Below, one piece after another: positions 23,820 to 35,507 of a stretch of DNA of 64,000 bases (its first letter is position 1; each line of letters begins with the position of its first letter). The DNA is from Hyphomicrobiales bacterium (GTDB lineage: Bacteria; Pseudomonadota; Alphaproteobacteria; Rhizobiales; Rhizobiaceae), in the NCBI GenBank assembly GCA_900466945.1, contig UBNV01000013.1:124001-188000 (forward strand), in the 5' to 3' direction. A program made the position numbers and the translations under genes. The notes below the pieces were generated by a model, which was not told the DNA's origin, ran no database searches, and saw only the letters and a list, made by a program, of their open reading frames with translations.

Positions 23820-24074
23820 GTGGCAGGGTTTGAAGTCGGTATTCTCGCAACCATCTTCTTCGGCGGTCTCGCCGGTTGGCTCGCTGGCAAACTGATGGAC
23901 ATGCGCTTCGGCGTCATCATGAACATCATCATCGGGATCATCGGCGCGGTGATCGCAGCGGCAATCTTCCGCCGTCTGGGCATCTTTGTCGCGGGCGACT
24001 GGCTCGGCTATCTGATCACCAGTTTCGTCGGCGCAAGCATCCTTCTCTTCATCGCCAAGCTCGTCAGGCGGTAA
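23820..24074 (+). CDS. GlsB/YeaQ/YmgE family stress-response membrane protein
   Basis: This 84-residue, three-segment membrane protein has the family's glycine-patterned helices (ATIFFGGLAGWLAGKLM, IIIGIIGAVIAAAIF, and a final hydrophobic stretch ending KLVRR). The family is also called 'transglycosylase-associated'; the biochemical role is not known. It starts with GTG preceded by AAGGA. It is inserted between lpdA and lipA. Confidence 0.85.
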   Translation: MAGFEVGILATIFFGGLAGWLAGKLMDMRFGVIMNIIIGIIGAVIAAAIFRRLGIFVAGDWLGYLITSFVGASILLFIAKLVRR

Positions 24075-24113
24075 ACAAAAAGGCCGCACGCGCTGCGGCA
24101 CAGGGTTTTCATC

Positions 24114-25094
24114 ATGGTCACCATTCTCGACAGGACGAACCTCGTTCCGGCACCCACCGACGAAAAGCGCGTCCGCCACCCGGAAAAGGCGCACAAGCCC
24201 GACACGGAAGTGCTGCGCAAGCCGGAATGGATCCGCGTCAAGGCGCCGACCTCCAAGGGCTATCACGAGACCCGCGAACTCGTCCGTTCCCACAAGCTGG
24301 TGACGGTCTGCGAGGAAGCCGGCTGCCCGAATATCGGCGAGTGCTGGGACAAGAAGCACGCGACCTTCATGATCATGGGCGAGATCTGTACCCGCGCCTG
24401 CGCCTTCTGCAATGTCGCGACCGGCAAGCCCAATGCACTCGATCTGGACGAACCTGATAACGTTGCCAAGGCCGTCCGCCAGATGGGCCTGCAGCACGTT
24501 GTCATCACCTCCGTCGACCGTGACGACCTGGCCGATGGCGGTGCCGAACATTTCGAGAAGGTGATCTGGGCCATCCGCGCCGCGTCGCCGCAGACGACGA
24601 TCGAGATCCTCACCCCGGACTTCCTGAAAAAGCCCGGTGCATTGGAACGCGTCGTCGCCGCCAAGCCCGACGTCTTCAACCACAATATGGAAACCGTTCC
24701 CGGCAACTATCTGACAGTCCGCCCAGGCGCGCGCTATTTCCACTCTGTGCGCCTGCTGCAGCGGGTGAAGGAACTCGACCCGACCATGTTCACCAAGTCC
24801 GGCATCATGGTCGGCCTCGGAGAAGAGCGCAACGAAGTGCTGCAACTGATGGACGACCTGCGCACAGCAGACGTCGACTTTCTGACCATCGGCCAATATC
24901 TCCAGCCGACCCGCAAGCACCACAAGGTCGAGCGCTTCGTCACGCCGGAAGAGTTCAAGTCCTACGAGGATATCGCCTATACCAAGGGCTTCCTGATGGT
25001 GTCCTCAAGCCCGCTGACCCGGTCCTCGCACCATGCCGGTGATGACTTTGCGAGGTTGAAGGCGGCTCGGGAGAAGATGGTGGCCAGGGGGTGA
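24114..25094 (+). CDS. lipA: Lipoyl synthase
   Basis: LipA is a radical-SAM enzyme that inserts two sulfurs into octanoyl groups on lipoyl domains such as those of PdhB and PdhC upstream. The 326-residue protein has the auxiliary cluster cysteines ([13 protein letters not shown], about 63-75) and the radical-SAM triad (CTRACAFC, about 93-100), then a conserved [10 protein letters not shown] end. Genomic coupling with the pyruvate dehydrogenase genes makes functional sense. Confidence 0.97.
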   Translation: MVTILDRTNLVPAPTDEKRVRHPEKAHKPDTEVLRKPEWIRVKAPTSKGYHETRELVRSHKLVTVCEEAGCPNIGECWDKKHATFMIMGEICTRACAFCNVATGKPNALDLDEPDNVAKAVRQMGLQHVVITSVDRDDLADGGAEHFEKVIWAIRAASPQTTIEILTPDFLKKPGALERVVAAKPDVFNHNMETVPGNYLTVRPGARYFHSVRLLQRVKELDPTMFTKSGIMVGLGEERNEVLQLMDDLRTADVDFLTIGQYLQPTRKHHKVERFVTPEEFKSYEDIAYTKGFLMVSSSPLTRSSHHAGDDFARLKAAREKMVARG

Positions 25095-25164
25095 CAGCCA
25101 GATCTTGCACTGTCAGAAAATGCCATGACGGGTTAAACCTCATGCACGTCAGGAGTGTGCAGCG

Positions 25165-25737
25165 ATGGTTTGTTACGTTGATTTGTCTGAGGATGCCGCT
25201 GAGCTTTTGAACCGAGCGAGGCGCATCTGTGTCATCGGCTCATCAGGAGCCGGAAAGAGCACGTATTCCAAGTGCCTCGCATCCTCGCTCAATCTCAACT
25301 ACGTGTCGCTGGACAGGGATGTGCGCTGGCTGCCCGGTTGGCAGGAACGGAGCAGGCAAGAGCAGCGTCAACGCTTGAGTGCATTGGTCGCCGGCGAGGC
25401 CTGGGTCATAGACGGTAGCGGTTCGTCGTCATTTGACATAAGGCTGCCGCGCACCGACCTCATTATTTGGCTGCGGCTTTCCAGATGGAAATGCATGCTG
25501 GGCGTGGTGAAAAGAGTCGCGCGTTACAAAGGTACCGTCAGGCCAGATATGGCAGAAGGGTGCCCTGAACCGTTACCCGATCGCGACTTCCTTTCCTACA
25601 TCTGGAACTTCGAGCGCCGCTTCGCCCCGCGCATCATAGAGGAAATCGATCGTCACGGCCCGTCCGTACCCGTCATAACCCTGAAATCCCATGGCGAAAT
25701 GGCGCACCTGCTTGATCTCGCGGGACTTCCTCATTAA
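25165..25737 (+). CDS. P-loop nucleoside-kinase-like protein (FlaR/topology-modulation type)
   Basis: The 190-residue protein has Walker A GSSGAGKST at about residue 29, then a segment resembling adenylate-kinase-fold 'DNA topology modulation' (FlaR-like) proteins (LDRDVRWLPGWQERSRQEQ, DGSGSSSFDIRLPRTDLIIWL). The specific substrate is unknown. It lies between lipA and the ratA-like gene, 10 bases before the latter. Its codon use looks different from its neighbours: ATA and AGG codons appear, as in the pair encoding Ile-Arg near 25440. This suggests recent acquisition. Confidence 0.7.
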   Translation: MVCYVDLSEDAAELLNRARRICVIGSSGAGKSTYSKCLASSLNLNYVSLDRDVRWLPGWQERSRQEQRQRLSALVAGEAWVIDGSGSSSFDIRLPRTDLIIWLRLSRWKCMLGVVKRVARYKGTVRPDMAEGCPEPLPDRDFLSYIWNFERRFAPRIIEEIDRHGPSVPVITLKSHGEMAHLLDLAGLPH

Positions 25738-25747
25738 GTCCGGCTTC

Positions 25748-26200
25748 ATGCCACAATTCGAAACCCGCCGCCCCGTCAAGCACTCGCCCGACCGCATGTA
25801 TGCTCTCGTCGCCGACATCGAGCGCTATCCGGAATTTCTGCCGCTTTGCGAAGCGCTGACCATTCGCTCGCGCCGCGAACGCGATGGCAAGGAATTGCTG
25901 CTCGCTGACATGACGGTGGGCTACAAGGCAATCCGCGAGACCTTCACGACGCAGGTCCTGCTGACGCCCTCCGAGCGCACCATTGATGTCAAATACATCG
26001 AGGGTCCGTTCAAGTACCTCGACAATCGCTGGCGCTTCGAAGAAACAGCGGATGGCGGTTGCTCCGTGCATTTCTACATCGACTACGAGTTCAAGAACCG
26101 CATCCTCGGCGCCCTGATGGGCTCGATGTTCGACCGTGCCTTCCGCATGTTCTCGGAAGCCTTCGAGGCCCGCGCCGACAAGATCTATGCCGGCGCCTGA
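25748..26200 (+). CDS. RatA/Coq10-type START-domain protein
   Basis: The 150-residue protein begins MPQFETRRPVKHSPDRMYAL and is a polyketide cyclase/START-like fold (VADIERYPEFLPLCEAL, YIEGPFKYLDNRWRFEE). In E. coli the family member is called RatA, a ribosome-associated factor; in mitochondria it is Coq10, a ubiquinone-binding chaperone. Both labels are inherited and the role here is unproven. The ATG at 25748 is chosen because the conserved N-terminus starts there. Its 3' end overlaps the convergent cinA-like gene by 16 bases. Confidence 0.85.
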   Translation: MPQFETRRPVKHSPDRMYALVADIERYPEFLPLCEALTIRSRRERDGKELLLADMTVGYKAIRETFTTQVLLTPSERTIDVKYIEGPFKYLDNRWRFEETADGGCSVHFYIDYEFKNRILGALMGSMFDRAFRMFSEAFEARADKIYAGA

Positions 26201-26691
26201 ACGGCAGCCGCCAGCATTTCAAGGGCAGTTCTGACTGTCGCTATCCGCACCTGATCGCGGCCGATCTCGCCGTAGGGCATCTCCCGGTGATCGATGAGAC
26301 CTGAGCGCGTCGTTAAGGCGAGATGGACGAGCCCAACCGGCTTCTCCGCCGAGCCGCCGCCCGGACCGGCAATACCCGTGACGGCGACCGCGACCTCTGC
26401 GCCGGAGCGCATGAGTGCGCCATGGGCCATCTGCAGCGCGGTTTCGCGAGACACGGCACCAAAGGTCTGGAGTGTCGTCGCCGAAACACCGATCAGATCC
26501 ATTTTCGCCTGGTTGGTATAAGTGACGAAGCCCCGGTCGACGACAGCGGAGGAACCGGCGATCTCTGTGAGCGCGCCGGCAATCAAGCCGCCAGTGCAGG
26601 ACTCGGCCGTCGCGATCATCCAGCCCCGGTCACGATAGGCAGCGATGATCGCCGCGGACGTCGCTTCGATATCGGCCGGATAAACTCCCAT
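26185..26691 (-). CDS. CinA-like nicotinamide-nucleotide amidase (C-terminal domain only)
   Basis: The 168-residue protein corresponds to the amidase domain of CinA (PncC type), which deamidates nicotinamide mononucleotide for NAD recycling. Motifs: ATAESCTGGLIAGALTEIAG, VTYTNQAKMDLIGV, AVAVTGIAGPGGG. The N-terminal molybdopterin-binding-like domain of full CinA is absent, as in E. coli YgaD. The ATG at 26691 overlaps the ispDF stop by one base, so they form an operon. Confidence 0.9.
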   Translation of the reverse strand: MGVYPADIEATSAAIIAAYRDRGWMIATAESCTGGLIAGALTEIAGSSAVVDRGFVTYTNQAKMDLIGVSATTLQTFGAVSRETALQMAHGALMRSGAEVAVAVTGIAGPGGGSAEKPVGLVHLALTTRSGLIDHREMPYGEIGRDQVRIATVRTALEMLAAAVQAPA

Positions 26692-27899
26692 CAAGCCTCT
26701 CCACGGAAGACAACCGTCGCTGTCGCGATCGCAGCGATCCCCTCGCGGCGCCCGACAAAGCCGATCGTCTCGTTTGTTGTCGCCTTCACCGAACAGCGGT
26801 CGAGTGTGATGCCGAGAAGTTCCGAGAGCTTTTCCCGCATGGCCTGGCGATGCGGCCCGATTTTAGGTGCTTCGGCAATAAGCGAAATATCTGCGTTCAT
26901 GATGGTGCCGCCGGCCTCGCGCACGATCTTGGCGGCATGTTCCAGGAAGATGCGCGAAGCAGCACCCTTCCACTGCATGTCCGAAGGCGGAAAATGGTCG
27001 CCGATATCGCCCGCGCCACAGGTTGCGAGCAGAGCATCGGTCAGCGCATGCAGCGCGACGTCGGCATCGGAGTGCCCCTTCAGTGTCTGGTCGTGCGGAA
27101 TGAAGATGCCGCACAGCGTCACGCCATCGCCGGGCTCAAGCTGATGCACGTCATAGCCGTTTCCGGTTCGCACGTCGGGCAGCGCGGTGCCACGGAGTTT
27201 TTCGTCGGCCATGGCGATATCTCTCTGGACGGTCAGTTTTACATTTTCGATCGCGCCTTCGATCAGATGAACCGGAATGCCGGCCCATTCTGCGATCGAT
27301 GCATCGTCGGTGAAATCCGCCGCCTCCTCGTTTGCTGCCCGCTCGTGGGCCGCAAGGATGGTTGCGTAGTGAAAACTCTGCGGTGTCTGAGCGGCGAACA
27401 GATCCTTGCGCGGAACGGTCCCCGTCACGACCCCGGATGCATCGCCCCGCTTGATTGTATCCGACACCGGGAGGGCAGGCAGTACCGCTGGCTTGCCAGC
27501 CGCGAGTTCGGCGGCGATCCGCGCGAGCAGGCCCCCGTCCGCAAAAGGGCGGACCCCATCATGGATCATGACATGCTCGATACTGCGCTCCCGAAGTGCG
27601 CGCAATCCGTTGAGAACCGATACCTGCCTGGTCGCGCCGCCCGTGACGATGGCGAGACGTTCCCGCCCCGGCAAGTCGGCGATGGCTGCGTCCAATAATG
27701 ATCGGTCCTCAGGATGGACGACGACGACGATCGGACCACATTTGGGTCGGACGAGAAAAAGCCGCAGCGTGTGCCAGATCACGGGCTTGCCGCCGATCCG
27801 GCGATACTGTTTGGGTCCTTCGACCGAGGTGCCGGCGCGCTCTCCACGGCCGGCCGCAACCACAACGACCCCGATTGTTCCGCTCAGCTCTTGCTCCAT
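26691..27899 (-). CDS. ispDF: Bifunctional IspD/IspF
   Basis: One polypeptide of 402 residues carries two steps of the methylerythritol phosphate isoprenoid pathway. The N-terminal IspD cytidylyltransferase domain (about 1-230) has [12 protein letters not shown] and MIHDGVRPF. The C-terminal IspF cyclase domain (about 240-402) has [15 protein letters not shown] and [19 protein letters not shown] (metal-binding Asp/His). This fusion is typical of alphaproteobacteria. The ATG at 27899 is preferred to one 8 codons upstream because IspD begins about there. It is divergent from dusB; the 173-base gap shows no clear promoter. Confidence 0.95.
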   Translation of the reverse strand: MEQELSGTIGVVVVAAGRGERAGTSVEGPKQYRRIGGKPVIWHTLRLFLVRPKCGPIVVVVHPEDRSLLDAAIADLPGRERLAIVTGGATRQVSVLNGLRALRERSIEHVMIHDGVRPFADGGLLARIAAELAAGKPAVLPALPVSDTIKRGDASGVVTGTVPRKDLFAAQTPQSFHYATILAAHERAANEEAADFTDDASIAEWAGIPVHLIEGAIENVKLTVQRDIAMADEKLRGTALPDVRTGNGYDVHQLEPGDGVTLCGIFIPHDQTLKGHSDADVALHALTDALLATCGAGDIGDHFPPSDMQWKGAASRIFLEHAAKIVREAGGTIMNADISLIAEAPKIGPHRQAMREKLSELLGITLDRCSVKATTNETIGFVGRREGIAAIATATVVFRGEA

Positions 27900-28072
27900 C
27901 GCCCCGCCTGGTCCATGACACATTTTCTTCGCACCCGTGCTCTATCGGCTCAGGATCGCCTTTTCCAGCATTTGCACGATTTTTTATCGATGGGTGAGCT
28001 TTGCCTCTTGGCAAGCCAGTGCCGACTGTCTAAAAATAATGCAAATGCGCTCGCTGCCTGAAAGATAATCAG

Positions 28073-29074
28073 TTGGTTTCTGTTGCTTTGCACACGCCGT
28101 TTTGCATCGGCTCGGTTTCTGTCCGGAACCGGATTGTGCTTGCGCCGATGTCCGGCGTGACGGACCTGCCATTCCGTCAGTTGGCTTTCCGTTTCGGGGC
28201 TGGCCTCGTCGTCACCGAGATGGTGGCAAGCCGCGAGCTGGTATTCAATGCCGCCGAAAGCTGGTCGCGCCTGAAAGGTGCGGGGCTGACACCACATATG
28301 GTGCAACTCGCCGGGCGCGAAGCCAAGTGGCTGGTGGAAGCCGCCATCATCGCCGAGGCCAATGGTGCCGATATCGTCGACATCAACATGGGATGTCCGG
28401 CAAAGAAGGTGATCGGCGGTTATGCCGGATCGGCCTTGATGCGTGAGCCGGATCACGCTCTCTCGCTGATCGAGGCAACGGTGAAAGCGGTCAAGATCCC
28501 GGTCACGGTGAAGATGCGCCTCGGCTGGGACGAGGCGTCGATCAACGCGCCCGAGATTGCCGCTCGCGCCGAAGCAGCCGGTGTTCAGTTGATTACGGTG
28601 CACGGACGCACGCGCATGCAATTCTATGAAGGGCGTGCGAATTGGGACGCAATCGCTGCCGTTCGCGACGCGATCCGCATTCCCCTGATTGCCAATGGCG
28701 ATGTCGAAACGGTCGAGGATGCCGACGAAATCCTGCGCCGGTCAGGCGCCGATGCCGTGATGGTGGGCCGTTCCTGTCAAGGCAGGCCTTGGCATGCCGG
28801 TGTGCTGGCGGGGCATTCTGGGCCTGAAAGGGAAGCGATCCCCGATCTCGTCATCGAACACTACAGGATGATGTTGGAGCACTACGGCGCCGATGTCGGC
28901 GTTCGGCATGCGCGCAAGCATCTGGGCTGGTATCTCGATCGCCACGCATCCGATCTTGCGAGCGAAACCAAGGCCGCAATTATGACGTCCAAAGACGCTG
29001 ACTTCGTTGCCGATGCCATGCAGCAGGCGCTGTCGGCTAGCCGTGGCATCACCACCACACAGGAGGCCGCATGA
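28073..29074 (+). CDS. dusB: tRNA-dihydrouridine synthase (DusB/NifR3)
   Basis: This FMN enzyme reduces uridines in the tRNA D-loop. The 333-residue protein has [25 protein letters not shown] (catalytic Cys) and IPLIANGDV motifs. The only plausible start is the TTG at 28073, because the conserved [13 protein letters not shown]-terminus begins a few codons later and no ATG or GTG lies between it and the upstream in-frame stop. It overlaps ntrB by 4 bases (ATGA). The dusB(nifR3)-ntrB-ntrC operon is long known in rhizobia and Rhodobacter. Confidence 0.93.
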   Translation: MVSVALHTPFCIGSVSVRNRIVLAPMSGVTDLPFRQLAFRFGAGLVVTEMVASRELVFNAAESWSRLKGAGLTPHMVQLAGREAKWLVEAAIIAEANGADIVDINMGCPAKKVIGGYAGSALMREPDHALSLIEATVKAVKIPVTVKMRLGWDEASINAPEIAARAEAAGVQLITVHGRTRMQFYEGRANWDAIAAVRDAIRIPLIANGDVETVEDADEILRRSGADAVMVGRSCQGRPWHAGVLAGHSGPEREAIPDLVIEHYRMMLEHYGADVGVRHARKHLGWYLDRHASDLASETKAAIMTSKDADFVADAMQQALSASRGITTTQEAA

Positions 29075-30203
29075 CGGCGAACGACAAGGGCGGTGGCCTC
29101 GCCATGGCTGTGCTCAACGCCATCCAGAACCCTGTGGTGATGGTGGATGCCAATGGTCATATTGCCTTCGCCAACTGGGAGGCCGAGGCCTTCTTTGGCG
29201 CGAGCGCCACACATCTCGCTCGCTACAGAATATCGACCTTCATTCCCTTCGGCAGTCCGCTTCTGTCGCTCATCGAGCAGGTGCGCGAGCGTCGTGCGCC
29301 CGTCAATGAATATCGCGTCGACCTGAGCTCCCCGCGTCTCGGCCAGGAAAAGCTCGTCGACCTCTATGTCGCGCCTGTGCTCAGCCAGCCGGGCAATGTG
29401 GTCGTGGTCTTTCAGGAACGCTCCATGGCCGACAAGATCGACCGCCAACTTACCCACCGCGCCGCAGCCCGCTCTGTCACGGGTCTCGCCTCGATGCTGG
29501 CGCATGAGATAAAAAACCCGCTTTCGGGGATTCGCGGTGCGGCCCAATTGCTGGAGACAGCGGTCACCGACGAAGATCGGGCGCTGACGCGCCTCATCTG
29601 CGACGAAACGGATCGAATCGTCTCGCTGGTCGATCGCATGGAAGTCTTTTCAGACGAGCGGCCGGTCGACAGACAGTCCATCAACATCCATTCGGTGCTC
29701 GATCAGGTAAAGGCCGTCGCCAAGGCGGGTTTCGCCCGCAACATGCGGATCACCGAAAACTATGACCCCTCGCTGCCGCCAGTCTTTGCCAATCGCGATC
29801 AGTTGGTGCAGGTTTTTCTCAACCTGGTGAAGAATGCCGCTGAAGCCATCGGCGAGCGCTCCGATGGCGAAATCCAGCTGACGACCGCCTACCGTCCCGG
29901 CATCCGCCTGTCCGTCGCCGGTTCCCGCGAGAAGATCTCATTGCCGCTCGAATTCTGCGTCCATGACAATGGCCCCGGCGTGCCATCGGATCTGCTGCCG
30001 CATCTCTTCGATCCCTTCATCACGACAAAGACGAACGGATCCGGCTTGGGCCTGGCGTTGGTCGCGAAGATCATCGGCGCCCATGGGGGCATCGTCGAAT
30101 GCGACAGCCAGACCAACCGCACCACTTTCCGGGTCCTCATGCCCATGTCGAAAGAGACGGCGCTTGACGATGCGCCTCTTGCCAAATCCACGGGAACGAA
30201 CTG

Positions 30204-30204
<1 letters not shown>
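29071..30204 (+). CDS. ntrB: Nitrogen regulation sensor histidine kinase NtrB
   Basis: NtrB phosphorylates or dephosphorylates NtrC according to PII signals. The 377-residue soluble protein has an N-terminal PAS domain (about 12-120), HisKA with phospho-acceptor His145 in [16 protein letters not shown], and a HATPase domain ([15 protein letters not shown]-box, [23 protein letters not shown]). It overlaps dusB upstream and ntrC downstream (TGATG), forming a tight operon. Confidence 0.97.
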
Positions 30205-31655
<1,451 letters not shown>

Positions 31656-31682
31656 CACGGGTGGAACCCCCGTTGCATTTTC
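31656..31682 (+). terminator. Weak stem-loop after ntrC
   Basis: A short ACGGG/CCCGT stem is followed by TGCATTTT immediately after the ntrC stop. It is weak, and partial read-through into ntrYX is plausible. Confidence 0.3.
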
Positions 31683-31831
31683 GCCACATTGCGTTGCTCA
31701 AAAGACACGTTGCCTCCTGACCGGATTCGTTTGGCGTCCGGTTGCGGCACGTGAGAGCCTTGCAGCGAAAGGCAGATGTCAGCCGTGACGGCTGTCGAAT
31801 GAATGAGATCCGATTTCGCGGATCCGGGGAT

Positions 31832-34102
31832 ATGATGGCACGCGTCAGGAACACCTCCGCAGCGGATGGCGATACGGCACTGGCACATGATCGGCGCGCA
31901 TCCTTTGCGCTGCCCGGTCTGTTGCTGGCTGGCGGCGCCTTGCTCTGCGCATCCCTGACCCTGCCGATCCTGCTCGGCCTGACGCGGATCGAGCCGACAT
32001 CGCAGGTTCTCGTCGCCTCGGCGGTCGTCAACTCGCTTTTCATCGTCGGCTTGATGTTCCTGATCGGTCGCGAGGTCTTGCGTCTGTTCAAGGCCCGCCA
32101 TCGCGGGCGAGCTGCAGCACGCCTGCATGTGCGGATCGTGACCCTCTTCTCGGTGATTGCGATCACGCCTGCGATTCTGGTCGCAATCTTCGCGTCGATC
32201 ACGCTGAATGTCGGCCTGGATCGCTGGTTTTCAATAAGGACCCAGTCGATCGTCTCCTCGTCGATGAACGTCGCCCAGGCCTATATGCTGGAAAATGCCA
32301 GCTATCTGCAGGGCCAGACGATCTCGATGGCAAACGACCTCGAGAGGAACCGCGCGCTTTTCTATCTGGACCGTAACGGCTTCGTCGAGCTCATGACCCG
32401 CCAGGCGCGGGGGCGTGGCATGCTAGGCGCCTTCCTCGTGCGCGAAGATGGTTCCGCCATCACTCAGGCCGACATCGACACGGAAAAGCCACTGCCGGCT
32501 ATCCCACGCGATGCGCTGGTCAGTGCGGCCGGCGGTCAGCCGACGCTCATCCCACCGGGTATTACCAATCTCGTCGGCGCTATCATCAAGCTCGACAGTC
32601 TGTCCGGGACCTTCCTCTACACGATCCGCGCCGTCGATCCGAAGGTCATGCAGGCCATGCGCCTGATGGAGGAGAACACTGCTGAGTATCAGGCCATGGA
32701 GGATGGCCGCACGACGCTGCAGATTGCCTTTGCCATTCTTTACCTGGGCTTTGCACTGATCGTTCTGCTGGCAGCCATCTGGACCGCGATCGCCGTCGCC
32801 GACCGGATCGTCCGGCCGATCCGGCTGCTGATCGGGGCCGCAGACAGCATTGCGTCGGGTAACCTCAATGTGCTGGTGCCGGTTCGCGCCGCCGATGGCG
32901 ATGTCGGCAGCCTGTCCAGAACGTTCAACAAGATGGTGTCCCAGATCCGATCTCAGCGAGACGAGATCCTGGAGGCCAAGGACGAGGTCGATGATCGCCG
33001 CCGCTTCATCGAGGCGGTGCTCTCGGGTGTGACGGCTGCGGTCATCGGTGTCGAGGATGACGGCATCATCACCATCGCCAATCCGTCGGCCGAATACTTT
33101 CTCGCACTGCCGTCAGACCAGCTGATGGGCCAGAAGCTCGCGCTTGTAGCCCCGGAGGTGGACCGGGTCCTGGCCGAGGCGGCCGTGCGGCACCGTGGCG
33201 AGTATCGCGAGCAGATCAACATGATCCGGGGCGGCAAGGAGCGCACGCTGAACGTCCAGGTCACGCGCGAGGAGACCCGCGGTTCGGTCGATTCCTATGT
33301 GATCACGCTGGACGACATCACCGACCTCGTTGTTGCCCAGCGCTCGACCGCATGGGCAGACGTGGCCCGCCGAATCGCCCATGAGATCAAGAACCCGTTG
33401 ACCCCGATCCAGCTTTCGGCGGAGCGGCTGAAGCGCCGCTACGGCAAGCAGATCGCCGAAGACGACAAGGCGGTCTTCAATCAATGCACGGACACGATCG
33501 TTCGTCAGGTCGAGGATATCGGCCGCATGGTCGACGAGTTCTCTGCCTTCGCCCGCATGCCGAAGCCGACGAAACAGCGCTCGGATCTGCGCGAGATCCT
33601 GACAGATGCCGTGTTCGTGCGTGAGATCGGCAGCGCTGAGGTGGAATTCCAGCGCGAGTTCGGCGACGAGCCGCTCGAAGGCAGTTTCGACGCGCGCATG
33701 CTGGCTCAAGCCGTGGGCAATATCGTCAAGAATGCCGTCGAGTCGATCGAGGCGGTTCCCAAGGAAGAACTGGACGGCAAGGGCAAGATCATGGTCCGCT
33801 CGTCCTTCGATCGCGAGCAGGATCGCTTCATCGTTGATGTGATCGACAATGGTCGCGGCCTGCCAAGCGAGAACCGTCACCGGATTCTCGAACCCTATAT
33901 GACGATGCGTGAGAAGGGCACAGGCCTTGGCCTCGCCATCGTCAAGAAGATCATTGAAGAACATGGCGGACAGCTGGAACTGCATGATGCGCCGGCCGAT
34001 TTCGACCGGGGTAGGGGTGCGATGATAAGAATCATCCTGCCGCGAACCGAAGCGCCCGCCATCGAGACTGAAAGCGATAAGGAAATGGTCCATGGCCTCT
34101 GA
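31832..34102 (+). CDS. ntrY: Nitrogen regulation sensor histidine kinase NtrY
   Basis: NtrY is the membrane sensor paired with NtrX, linked to nitrogen, redox and envelope responses in alphaproteobacteria. The product (756 residues from this ATG) has about four membrane segments (three before residue 120, one near 310), a large periplasmic/loop region, HAMP, a PAS domain (FIEAVLSGVTAAVIGVEDD), HisKA with His at about 517 in [15 protein letters not shown] and a HATPase domain (GTGLGLAIVKKI). The frame is open from 31742; I choose the ATG ATG at 31832/31835, which follow GGGGAT. It overlaps ntrX by 11 bases. Confidence 0.93.
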   Translation: MMARVRNTSAADGDTALAHDRRASFALPGLLLAGGALLCASLTLPILLGLTRIEPTSQVLVASAVVNSLFIVGLMFLIGREVLRLFKARHRGRAAARLHVRIVTLFSVIAITPAILVAIFASITLNVGLDRWFSIRTQSIVSSSMNVAQAYMLENASYLQGQTISMANDLERNRALFYLDRNGFVELMTRQARGRGMLGAFLVREDGSAITQADIDTEKPLPAIPRDALVSAAGGQPTLIPPGITNLVGAIIKLDSLSGTFLYTIRAVDPKVMQAMRLMEENTAEYQAMEDGRTTLQIAFAILYLGFALIVLLAAIWTAIAVADRIVRPIRLLIGAADSIASGNLNVLVPVRAADGDVGSLSRTFNKMVSQIRSQRDEILEAKDEVDDRRRFIEAVLSGVTAAVIGVEDDGIITIANPSAEYFLALPSDQLMGQKLALVAPEVDRVLAEAAVRHRGEYREQINMIRGGKERTLNVQVTREETRGSVDSYVITLDDITDLVVAQRSTAWADVARRIAHEIKNPLTPIQLSAERLKRRYGKQIAEDDKAVFNQCTDTIVRQVEDIGRMVDEFSAFARMPKPTKQRSDLREILTDAVFVREIGSAEVEFQREFGDEPLEGSFDARMLAQAVGNIVKNAVESIEAVPKEELDGKGKIMVRSSFDREQDRFIVDVIDNGRGLPSENRHRILEPYMTMREKGTGLGLAIVKKIIEEHGGQLELHDAPADFDRGRGAMIRIILPRTEAPAIETESDKEMVHGL

Positions 34103-35456
34103 TATTCTGGTAGTCGACGACGAAGAGGACATTCGCGAGATCGTCTCCGGCATATTGAGCGACGAGGGACACGAGACCCGTACCGCCCATGATGCCGACA
34201 GCGCACTCGCCGCAATCTCGGATCGCGTGCCACGCCTGATCTTTCTCGACATCTGGATGCAGGGCAGCCGCCTGGATGGCCTCGCGTTGCTCGATGAAAT
34301 TAAGGCCCGCCATCCCGATCTTCCGGTTGTGATGATCTCCGGTCACGGCAATATTGAAACAGCCGTCTCCGCGATCAAGCGCGGTGCATTCGACTTCATC
34401 GAAAAGCCTTTCAAGGCCGATCGCCTGATCCTGATCGCGGAACGTGCGCTGGAAAACTCGAAGCTGAAGCGCGAGGTCTCGGATCTGAAGCGGCGCACGG
34501 GTGACGCGATCGAATTGATCGGCACCTCGGTCGCCGTCTCTCAATTGCGCCAGACGATCGAGAAGGTTGCGCCGACCAACAGCCGCATCATGATCTTCGG
34601 GCCTTCCGGTTCCGGCAAGGAACTGGTGGCGCGCATGATCCACAAGCGGTCATCCCGTTCGGGCGGGCCGTTCATTTCCTTGAATGCGGCCGCGATCACG
34701 CCTGACCGGATGGAAATGGCGCTGTTCGGTACCGAAGGCACGCCTGGCCAGCCTCGCCGCATCGGTGCGCTGGAAGAAGCCCATCGCGGCATTCTCTATC
34801 TTGACGAGATCGGTGAAATGCCGCGCGAGACGCAGAACAAGATCCTGCGCGTGCTCGTCGAACAGCAGTTCGAGCGAATCGGTGGCTCCAAGCGGGTGAA
34901 GGTCGATGTGCGCATCATCTCGTCGAGCGCCTATAATCTCGAAAGCCTGATTGCCGAAGGTCGCTTCCGCGAAGACCTGTTCCATCGTCTGGCTGTCGTG
35001 CCGGTCAAGGTGCCGGCGCTCGCCGAGCGGCGGGAGGACATCCCGTTCCTGGTCGACATGTTCATGCGGCAGATTTCGGAACAGGCAGGCATCCGGCAGC
35101 GCAAGATCGGCGAGGACGCCATGGCCGTCCTGCAGGCCAATGATTGGCCGGGCAATATCCGTCAACTGCGCAACAACATGGAACGCCTGATGATCCTTGC
35201 CCAGGGTGACAGCCCCGAGTCGCCGATCACCGCGGAAATGCTGCCGCAGGATCTCTCGGACATGTTGCCGAAGGTGTCTGCCCGCAACGACACGCATATC
35301 ATGACGCTGCCCCTGCGCGAGGCGCGCGAAATGTTCGAGCGGGACTACCTGATTGCCCAGATCAACCGCTTCGGCGGCAACATTTCGCGCACGGCGGAAT
35401 TTGTCGGCATGGAGCGCTCGGCGCTCCATCGCAAACTGAAATCGCTTGGCGTATAA
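34092..35456 (+). CDS. ntrX: NtrX-type response regulator
   Basis: The 454-residue protein has a receiver domain (Asp53, LIFLDIWMQGS), an AAA+ domain with GPSGSGKE and YLDEIGEMP, and a C-terminal Fis-type HTH (TAEFVGMERSALHRKLKSLG). The position where NtrC has GAFTGA reads FGTEGTPGQPRRIGALEE, so the sigma-54 contact loop is missing. Alphaproteobacterial NtrX proteins are known for this loss and probably regulate sigma-70-type promoters. It starts inside the ntrY end. Confidence 0.96.
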   Translation: MASDILVVDDEEDIREIVSGILSDEGHETRTAHDADSALAAISDRVPRLIFLDIWMQGSRLDGLALLDEIKARHPDLPVVMISGHGNIETAVSAIKRGAFDFIEKPFKADRLILIAERALENSKLKREVSDLKRRTGDAIELIGTSVAVSQLRQTIEKVAPTNSRIMIFGPSGSGKELVARMIHKRSSRSGGPFISLNAAAITPDRMEMALFGTEGTPGQPRRIGALEEAHRGILYLDEIGEMPRETQNKILRVLVEQQFERIGGSKRVKVDVRIISSSAYNLESLIAEGRFREDLFHRLAVVPVKVPALAERREDIPFLVDMFMRQISEQAGIRQRKIGEDAMAVLQANDWPGNIRQLRNNMERLMILAQGDSPESPITAEMLPQDLSDMLPKVSARNDTHIMTLPLREAREMFERDYLIAQINRFGGNISRTAEFVGMERSALHRKLKSLGV

Positions 35457-35507
35457 GCGGGCGAAGCGTAACCGGTTGAAAGCCGATCCTGGGGCGGGAA
35501 GCATTTC

